A stretch of DNA of 5,727 nt, taken from Acidimicrobiaceae bacterium. GTDB lineage: Bacteria > Actinomycetota > Acidimicrobiia > Acidimicrobiales > UBA8592. Positions within the stretch are counted from its first letter, which is position 1. Every line of letters begins with the position of its first letter. The translations under genes were made by a program, and so were the position numbers. This document shows, one piece after another, positions 1 through 4,702 of the stretch. The notes under the pieces were generated by a model, which was given only the letters and a program-made list of their open reading frames with translations, was not told the DNA's origin and ran no database searches. The DNA lies in assembly GCA_002715405.1 (NCBI GenBank), contig PAZD01000033.1:12704-18430 (forward strand), read 5' to 3'.

Positions 1-308
1 AGGTATTCTTCAATCATTTTTCTCCACCGCTCCATTTCTGTCTTAGGAGCTTTTGCGAAACCATATCCCGGAAGATCTACCAGCCAATTACCTGAACCTT
101 CAGGATCGAGTTCAAACACATTAATCAATTGGGTAGCGCCCGGAGTCTTTGATGTTTTCGCAAGCTTCTTTCTATTTGCCAGAGCATTAATCAGCGACGA
201 TTTACCTACATTTGATCTTCCGACAACAGCTAATTCAATATGGCTTTTTGGAAGTTGGTCAAGGCGCGAAGCAGATTGAAGAAAGCGGATCGGAAGAGGA
301 GAGGACAC
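1..308 (-). CDS. engB: Ribosome biogenesis GTP-binding protein EngB (YsxC/YihA), N-terminal part
   Basis: EngB is a small TRAFAC-class GTPase that helps assemble the large ribosomal subunit in the cytoplasm. The 102 visible codons hold the P-loop GRSNVGKSS at residues 30-38 (G1), the family-typical TPGATQ at 55-60 with the G2 threonine, and DLPGYGFAK at 78-86 (G3). This order and these exact motifs are diagnostic of EngB. The G4 and G5 motifs and the C-terminus, about half of a usual 190-210 residue protein, lie beyond the left edge. The start is GTG at 308. It is the only ATG, GTG or TTG codon in frame between the stop at 354-356 and the P-loop, and it gives a normal-length N-terminus. The Shine-Dalgarno is poor: the AGAGAG touches the start codon. 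The broken response regulator lies just upstream on the same strand, its last frame ending 20 bases before this start. Identity is sure; the start is fairly sure. Confidence 0.95.
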   Translation of the reverse strand, partial: MSSPLPIRFLQSASRLDQLPKSHIELAVVGRSNVGKSSLINALANRKKLAKTSKTPGATQLINVFELDPEGSGNWLVDLPGYGFAKAPKTEMERWRKMIEEY

Positions 309-328
309 CTCTCTAGCGTAGCGGACCC

Positions 329-614
329 CTAACGATACCTCTTCGCTGCTCCCTTATACCTTTTATGAAAAGTAAAGACTACACAGCGCATCGGAAGCTC
401 ATTCTCAGTAATGAACCGTGCGATTCTAGGCTAGATCCTTCTCCTAGACGAAGATCCAAAACCGCGACATCAAAAGTGTCAGAATTAAAACCTCAATTGC
501 ATCATCAACAAAACCTGCTTCGAAGATTTCATTATCTTCTTCAAATGTAGACTCGAGCCCATCCTTAAACCCCCGCCGAACCATCGGATGGTCGTCAACC
601 AGAAGTACTTTCAT
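329..614 (-). pseudogene. Decayed NarL/LuxR-type response regulator, receiver domain only, two frameshifts
   Basis: Reading from ATG at 614, the first frame (614-486) begins MKVLLVDDHPMVRRGF and runs to EAGFVDDAIEVL. This is a classic receiver start with the acidic pair D7-D8. The reading then continues one frame over (483-427) as SDTFDVAVLDLRLGEGSSL, which carries the phospho-acceptor Asp at about residue 54, where the family expects it. It shifts again (424-332) to RIARFITENELPMRCVVFTFHK, which matches the next helix and the strand with the conserved Thr, and stops at TAG 331-329. Each switch equals one missing base, near 485 and near 425. After about 95 residues the similarity ends: the last receiver helix, the conserved Lys and the helix-turn-helix output domain are absent, and engB starts directly after. 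A purine-rich AGAAGAAGAG precedes the ATG. Two assembly indels are the alternative explanation, but they would not explain the missing C-terminal half. Confidence 0.8.
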
Positions 615-679
615 GACTCTTCTTCTCCCACTATCTCCTTAGCGAGGGTCCATAGGTATATTTTTTTTAGTCTTGATTC
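611..679 (-). other. Possible C-terminal remnant of an upstream partner gene
   Basis: A 22-codon open stretch follows an in-frame stop at 682-680. It reads in part LAKEIVGEEES and ends in TGA at 613-611. That stop overlaps the ATG of the broken response regulator in the four-base ATGA arrangement common between translationally coupled genes, such as a histidine kinase followed by its regulator. No start codon and no family motif are present. The stretch is too short to identify, and it overlaps the AT-rich promoter region of the divergent dikinase-like gene. This is a guess at a relic and could equally be chance. Confidence 0.15.
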
Positions 680-702
680 TCAAAGTAAGTGATCGTTATT
701 TT
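673..702 (+). promoter_or_regulatory. Candidate promoter of the PPDK-like gene
   Basis: TTGATT at 673-678 and TATTTT at 697-702 are separated by 18 bases and would start transcription near 709. They lie in the AT-rich stretch between the two divergent genes. This leaves a leader of about 26 bases that contains the CGGAG ribosome-binding site at 725-729. Both hexamers are only partial matches to consensus, so the call is tentative. Confidence 0.3.
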
Positions 703-724
703 AATAGTAAGGTATTTGTAACCT

Positions 725-729
725 CGGAG
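725..729 (+). promoter_or_regulatory. Ribosome-binding site of the PPDK-like gene
   Basis: CGGAG ends five bases before the ATG at 735. It supports that start, as does the protein N-terminus, which aligns with the beginning of known PPDK proteins. It is the only well-placed Shine-Dalgarno among the plus-strand genes of the window. Confidence 0.6.
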
Positions 730-734
730 TTCAT

Positions 735-2276
735 ATGTACATTGTTCATTTCGGTGAAGCAGGAAAAATGAATAAAGAGGAAAGACGCCTGTTGCTGGGT
801 GGCAAAGGCGCAAGCCTTGCAGAGATGTCCACTGATCTTGGACTATCAGTCCCTCCCGGATTTGTTATAACGACCGAAGCCTTCCACCGTTTTTATAATG
901 AAGGCTCCCTTTCCTTTCTTCAAAAAGAAATAACCGCAGCGATGTCTGTCATTGAGCAAAACACCAGACGATCATTTGGGGACAGCAATGATCCATTACT
1001 TGTGAGCGTTCGATCCGGAGCTCCTGTTTCCATGCCAGGGATGATGGACACAATTTTAAATCTAGGTCTAAATAACCAAACTACATCAGCGCTTGCAGCG
1101 AAGAGCAATCCTGCATTTGCATCAGAGTGTCGTAGCCGTTTTGAGTCGATGTTTGAAGAGATCGTAATACAGAAAGGAAATAGTGGCATCTCTCATGCCC
1201 CTTCGGACGTTTGGCAGCAACTCCATCTTGCAATCGAAGCAGTTTTTTATTCATGGAACAGCCCAAGGGCTCAAACTTTCCGTGAAGTTGAGAATATTTC
1301 TGACGATTTTGGAACAGCCGTAACTATTCAAGCAATGGTCTTTGGCAATACCAGTGAACATTCTGGGACAGGTGTGCTCTTTACACGGAATCCATCAACA
1401 GGGGCTGATGAGCTTTTTGGAGATTTTTTACCTAACGCTCAAGGTGAAGATGTTGTCTCTGGATCTCATCAAACTCTCGGAATCAATGAGATGGAAAATA
1501 TCGCCCCTGAAGCATTTAAAGAGCTCGTTAAAGTTGCACATTCCATTGAGAACGCAACAACAGACATGTGCGACATCGAGTTTACTGTGGAGGAAAAAAA
1601 ATTATGGATTCTCCAGAGCCGTATAGGGAAAAGAACTCCGATTGCTGCTGTTCGAATAGCAAAAGAAATGACAGATGACATTGATTTTCCCCTTACCCGT
1701 ATTCAGGCACTCCACCGACTTACACCTGATCAGCTTCAAGCAGCTCTCGACATGGATCATGTTTCCGAATCTTCACCCCCAATAGCTAAAGGGCTGGGGG
1801 CTTCCCCAGGAGTTGCAACAGGGCAATTAGTTTTTACAGCCGATACAGCTGTAGAAGAAAGCGATAAAGGTGTCAGAGTTCTCCTGATTCGGCCTGAAAC
1901 TTCCCCCGCAGATGTTCATGGCATGGCAGTGGCACAAGGAATAATTACTGCAACTGGCGGCCTTGCCAGCCATGCCGCTGTTGTTGCACGCGGGTGGGGT
2001 ATTCCAGCAGTCGTTGGGGTTACAACACTTTCACTTTTGGAAGATTCCGCAACTTTTGGCGACGTTACTTTATCCGAAGGGGACGTTGTGACCCTAGATG
2101 GCACTTCTGGAGAAATATTTATCGGCAATACCCAGATTGGAGAGTCAGAAACAACGCCGGCAGTTGAGACTTTCCTTACATGGATCGAAGAGACGATAAC
2201 GGAGAATGGTATAGAAATCCCTCCAGGTACTTCCTCCAGAGATCGCCTACAAGCTATTCAAAGCATGACCCTTTAG
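735..2276 (+). CDS. Short PPDK-like protein: ATP-grasp and phosphohistidine domains, no PEP/pyruvate barrel
   Basis: Pyruvate phosphate dikinase (PPDK) interconverts ATP, phosphate and pyruvate with AMP, pyrophosphate and PEP through a swivelling phosphohistidine domain. Residues 1 to about 340 are the nucleotide-binding part: GGKGASLAEM (22-31, K24), SVRSGAPVSMPGMMDT (91-106, R93), SGTGVLFTRNPSTG (210-223), NAQGEDVV (234-241), DIEF (280-283) and LQSR (293-296). These match the C. symbiosum PPDK ATP-site residues as I recall them (K22, R92, D321, E323, Q335, R337). The phosphohistidine domain, about 350-465, has GLGASPGVATG, RPETSPADVHGM and TGGLASHAAVVARG, with catalytic His at 413. The protein ends at 513, whereas full PPDK has about 870-900 residues, so the C-terminal barrel that binds pyruvate/PEP is absent. 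The same short form exists in Mycobacterium (Rv1127c, about 490 residues), so this is probably a natural variant. A helical segment of about 42 residues is also missing between R93 and E282. The substrate or partner domain is unknown; it cannot be a complete PPDK alone. Confidence 0.9.
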   Translation: MYIVHFGEAGKMNKEERRLLLGGKGASLAEMSTDLGLSVPPGFVITTEAFHRFYNEGSLSFLQKEITAAMSVIEQNTRRSFGDSNDPLLVSVRSGAPVSMPGMMDTILNLGLNNQTTSALAAKSNPAFASECRSRFESMFEEIVIQKGNSGISHAPSDVWQQLHLAIEAVFYSWNSPRAQTFREVENISDDFGTAVTIQAMVFGNTSEHSGTGVLFTRNPSTGADELFGDFLPNAQGEDVVSGSHQTLGINEMENIAPEAFKELVKVAHSIENATTDMCDIEFTVEEKKLWILQSRIGKRTPIAAVRIAKEMTDDIDFPLTRIQALHRLTPDQLQAALDMDHVSESSPPIAKGLGASPGVATGQLVFTADTAVEESDKGVRVLLIRPETSPADVHGMAVAQGIITATGGLASHAAVVARGWGIPAVVGVTTLSLLEDSATFGDVTLSEGDVVTLDGTSGEIFIGNTQIGESETTPAVETFLTWIEETITENGIEIPPGTSSRDRLQAIQSMTL

Positions 2277-2336
2277 CAAAAAAGTTGGTGTTTCATATCT
2301 AAATCTTGGATTTTTGCGAGGAAGTGCTCTTTCGTT

Positions 2337-2365
2337 TTGTCAACAACAAAAAATCGTTTTAGCAT
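2337..2365 (+). promoter_or_regulatory. Candidate near-leaderless promoter of the 325-residue membrane protein gene
   Basis: TTGTCA at 2337-2342 and TAGCAT at 2360-2365 are 17 bases apart and predict a start of transcription near 2372, about four bases before the ATG at 2376. No Shine-Dalgarno precedes this ATG (the preceding bases are TTTTCTAAGAT), which is consistent with a leaderless or nearly leaderless message. The -10 element matches TATAAT at only four of six positions. Confidence 0.3.
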
Positions 2366-2375
2366 TTTCTAAGAT

Positions 2376-3353
2376 ATGACAAGTTTCTTTGGACCACGCC
2401 GGCGGAATCGTCGAATACGTAACCTATTGGTTGCTGCTGTATTAATCATCCTTGCCTTTGTTGCATATCGGTACCTTGTTGACGATAACTCTTCTGATGA
2501 TCCATCCTCTTCAATTGCGGTACAAACTGAAGCAGCAACGAATACAAGCACGACGATAGAGACTCCTGCAGCTACTCCTACTCCCAGTGATCCAGATACT
2601 GTAATCCTGACAAGAGAATATCCTTGGCTCATACCAAGTGCGGAAGTTATGGAATTGCAGGAACTCCTTGGAATAGCAGCCGATGGGCTCTACGGTCCTG
2701 GCACGCGAGAGATCCATGTAGCAACTTTGGAAGCAAATGGTTTGCCGCTCGACGGCGTTCCCAACGTTCCGACAGGATGCAATATTGTTATTAGCGAAGA
2801 TATTTGTGGGGTTCAGATAGGGAACCTTATGGACATTGCAATACCTGCTATCACGTCAGGACTTGGGTCTCCGACACAAGAAGCTGGATGGTATACGGAT
2901 TGTGGAACTCAATACCGGACGATCTACTGGGGTTCGCTCTATGTAGATTTCACTCGATCAGAGATGACCGAACCAAAGGTTGACCGGTGGGGAATCCGAA
3001 ACACGTTCCACGTCATAAATGGTTGGGAAAAAGTATTTCCAGGAATAGTACGGTTTCCAGAAAGCCCATTGGTTGATTGGAACCCTAATGAACCAGATGA
3101 ACCAATATCTATTACAGAAGTCATTGTTCCTGGAGGGCCGTTGATCGTCCCCGAACCCGCCCTTTTCGAAGAAGCAGTAGGGGCCCCTCTTCTATACAAT
3201 TTCTCCACTGGCTTGTTCATGTTCCAAACAGCAGATTATTTTGCGATTTTCTCAGAATACTCTGGTGAACCTCCGGGTTCTGAAGAGACAGAGTTTGTTT
3301 GGGAGTTCACGGATACCTTAAGACAGTGCGAGACTCCAGTAACACAAGAATAA
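2376..3353 (+). CDS. Membrane-anchored protein with a peptidoglycan-binding-like motif; function unknown
   Basis: The 325 residues begin with a basic stretch (GPRRRNRRIRN, 6-16) followed by one hydrophobic helix at about 17-33. This looks like an uncleaved N-terminal anchor that places the rest outside the membrane. Residues about 37-75 form a Ser/Thr/Pro/Ala/Asp linker typical of wall-spanning segments. Residues about 88-128 (VMELQELLGIAADGLYGPGT, later NGLPLDGVP) match the PG_binding_1 pattern: LQ..L, DG.YGP.T and a final DG turn. The remaining 190 residues match no domain I can name. They contain CG...R..YWGSLYVDF at 176-191 and are rich in aromatics and prolines. All four cysteines (135, 144, 176, 318) are in the predicted extracytoplasmic part and could form disulfides. 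A gap of 99 bases after the dikinase-like gene and 104 bases before the lipoprotein gene suggests separate transcription. Anchoring to or sensing of cell wall is plausible but inferred from the motif only. Confidence 0.8.
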   Translation: MTSFFGPRRRNRRIRNLLVAAVLIILAFVAYRYLVDDNSSDDPSSSIAVQTEAATNTSTTIETPAATPTPSDPDTVILTREYPWLIPSAEVMELQELLGIAADGLYGPGTREIHVATLEANGLPLDGVPNVPTGCNIVISEDICGVQIGNLMDIAIPAITSGLGSPTQEAGWYTDCGTQYRTIYWGSLYVDFTRSEMTEPKVDRWGIRNTFHVINGWEKVFPGIVRFPESPLVDWNPNEPDEPISITEVIVPGGPLIVPEPALFEEAVGAPLLYNFSTGLFMFQTADYFAIFSEYSGEPPGSEETEFVWEFTDTLRQCETPVTQE

Positions 3354-3431
3354 ATCGTTCCTTCATCTGCCGAAGGCCAATATCTGATTTCTAGTCGTTT
3401 CCAAGAGTCCGATCAATTCACTGGAGGACGC

Positions 3432-3451
3432 GTATTCTCTCCGAATACAAT
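3432..3451 (+). promoter_or_regulatory. Candidate leaderless promoter with an overlapping dyad, upstream of the lipoprotein gene
   Basis: TACAAT at 3446-3451 is a five-of-six match to the -10 consensus. Counting its last base as -7 puts +1 exactly on the A of the ATG at 3458. No good -35 is seen at the usual distance. A perfect inverted repeat, GTATTC (3432-3437) and GAATAC (3443-3448) with loop TCTCC, covers about -26 to -10 and overlaps the -10 element, so it could be an operator. A competing model is that GGAGGA at 3423-3428 serves a rare ATT start at 3434, in frame with the gene. Confidence 0.4.
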
Positions 3452-3457
3452 GACACA

Positions 3458-4636
3458 ATGAAAAAAACTCTCCTACTATGTATCTCATTTCTTTTACTGA
3501 TTTCGTGCAGTAATGAATCAGAAGAATCGAAAGAAGCAATCCAACCAACAACTGAGCTAGAGCCCACTCAGATACCGGAGCCTACAAACATACCGCAACC
3601 AACCCCTACCATGGAACCGGATCCCTTCGGCCCTGCGGAAATTATCCGAACAAATATAATCCTTGAATGCACTGAAGGTACTTTCGGATGCGGGTTTGAT
3701 GTACGACTATCTCGTCCACCCACTGAGCCTGTCAGCCTTACCATCGTCAAGATAGATGGGAAAGCCTGCTCTGGTGCTGAGACGGGGGTAATCGTTGCAA
3801 CCTTAAAGGTTGGCGAGACTCTTTCTGAAACAAATTGGGATGTTGGCCAAGGAATAGGTTTTCATAAAGACTTTCATGAATCTGATAATGGAATTCAAAC
3901 CTGTATTGTTACCTACGCGGCTCAAGGAGCAAAAGAGTTTGAAGCTCTAGAATCTTTCACATACACCTATACCATTTCTAACGACAGCTCCGTAACTTCT
4001 GCTGATCCACCACCAGTCCCAGAAATAACTGAATCTTGGGAAGAAGCACTGCTTGAAGCGGGGTGTACCCATGAATGGGAAGCGCTACCAGATAACGAGA
4101 CGGTAGGACCTTACTGGTATTGGAATTGTGAACTTAGAGATTTAACAGGTATAAATCTGGCCCATGCACAGCTTTATGATCCGAGATTTGGAGGTGTTAT
4201 CCTCAATGAAGCGGATTTAAGCGAGTCTGTCATCACTAGTCCAAATAGTAATCCCGGTGGTGCTGATTTCTCTGGCGCTTTTTTGATAGGAGCAAATTTG
4301 GATGGCGCCATCATTAGCAATGCTTGGTTTATAGGGGCGAATTTAACGGAAGCTTCATTGGTCGGAACAACACTGAATCACGTTGCTTTTCTGTTCGGAG
4401 AGCTCGTAGGAGTCAATCTCTCAGAAAGCCAAGGAGATGAAACGAGTTTTTACGATGCTGATCTCACTGGAGCAAACCTTTCGTATGCTTCATTTCCAAA
4501 TGGGGTTTTTGAATTAGCGTATTTAACAAACGCTGTCTTCGACAATACAGATTTATCAGATGTTGATTTTCGGAACGTTGACCTTACAGATGTTGATCTT
4601 ACAAATGCAATATTAACCAACGCTATTTTTGACTAA
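3458..4636 (+). CDS. Lipoprotein with a Pro/Thr-rich linker, beta-type region and C-terminal pentapeptide repeats
   Basis: Residues 1-17 are a lipoprotein signal peptide: basic MKK, a hydrophobic core, then the lipobox LISC (14-17), so C17 is the predicted lipidated N-terminus of the mature protein. Residues 18-57 are a charged then Pro/Thr/Glu-rich tether with repeated EPT and QPT-like units. Residues about 60-175 look like an all-beta domain (alternating hydrophobics, TIVKID, TLKVGET, FTYTYTISN) with cysteines at 71, 78, 104 and 149. Residues 190-225 (SWEEALLEAGCTHEWEAL, then C224) resemble a short linker helix and may close a C203-C224 disulfide. From about 226 to the last residue the protein is a pentapeptide-repeat solenoid, recognisable as A(N/D)LxxA units such as GANLDGA, GANLTEA, DADLTGANL and a closing run of VDLTDVDLTNAI. 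It ends inside a repeat, with no cap. Pentapeptide-repeat proteins make right-handed beta helices; several mimic DNA or bind proteins, but an exported lipid-anchored one has no assigned role. Function unknown. Confidence 0.85.
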   Translation: MKKTLLLCISFLLLISCSNESEESKEAIQPTTELEPTQIPEPTNIPQPTPTMEPDPFGPAEIIRTNIILECTEGTFGCGFDVRLSRPPTEPVSLTIVKIDGKACSGAETGVIVATLKVGETLSETNWDVGQGIGFHKDFHESDNGIQTCIVTYAAQGAKEFEALESFTYTYTISNDSSVTSADPPPVPEITESWEEALLEAGCTHEWEALPDNETVGPYWYWNCELRDLTGINLAHAQLYDPRFGGVILNEADLSESVITSPNSNPGGADFSGAFLIGANLDGAIISNAWFIGANLTEASLVGTTLNHVAFLFGELVGVNLSESQGDETSFYDADLTGANLSYASFPNGVFELAYLTNAVFDNTDLSDVDFRNVDLTDVDLTNAILTNAIFD

Positions 4637-4655
4637 CGGGTTGTCCTAAAAAGAC

Positions 4656-4683
4656 TGGTGCCAGCCCTAGTGGGCTGGCACCA
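4656..4683. terminator. Hairpin terminator between convergent genes
   Basis: A perfect 12-bp stem (TGGTGCCAGCCC at 4656-4667, its complement at 4672-4683) encloses a TAGT loop. It lies 19 bases past the stop of the lipoprotein gene and 19 bases past the stop of the minus-strand acidic protein gene. On the minus strand the stem is followed by GTCTTTTTAGG, which supplies a U-tract, so intrinsic termination is well supported for the acidic protein gene. On the plus strand no T-run follows. It may still act as a shared barrier there, or stabilise the lipoprotein mRNA end. Confidence 0.8.
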
Positions 4684-4702
4684 TGGAAGAATTGTCAGTA
4701 AT

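Noticed and set aside
365..550. Plus-strand open frame of 61 codons
   Set aside because: It lies antisense to the decayed response regulator, whose receiver motifs are clear on the minus strand; the plus-strand peptide has no recognisable features and no ribosome-binding site.
920..1189. Minus-strand open frame within the PPDK-like gene
   Set aside because: The plus strand here encodes conserved PPDK motifs throughout, so the antisense frame is a by-product.
735..2276. Reading the short PPDK-like gene as a truncated pseudogene
   Set aside because: The frame is intact, the domain boundary is clean, a linker follows the phosphohistidine domain, no barrel remnants follow the stop, and the same short form is known in mycobacteria.
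2276..2317. Possible terminator after the PPDK-like gene: GCAAAAA and TTTTTGC arms, with an inner AAATC-TTG-GATTT hairpin
   Set aside because: The arms are almost all A/T, the outer loop is about 28 bases and the inner stem only five pairs, so the pairing is too weak to call a terminator.
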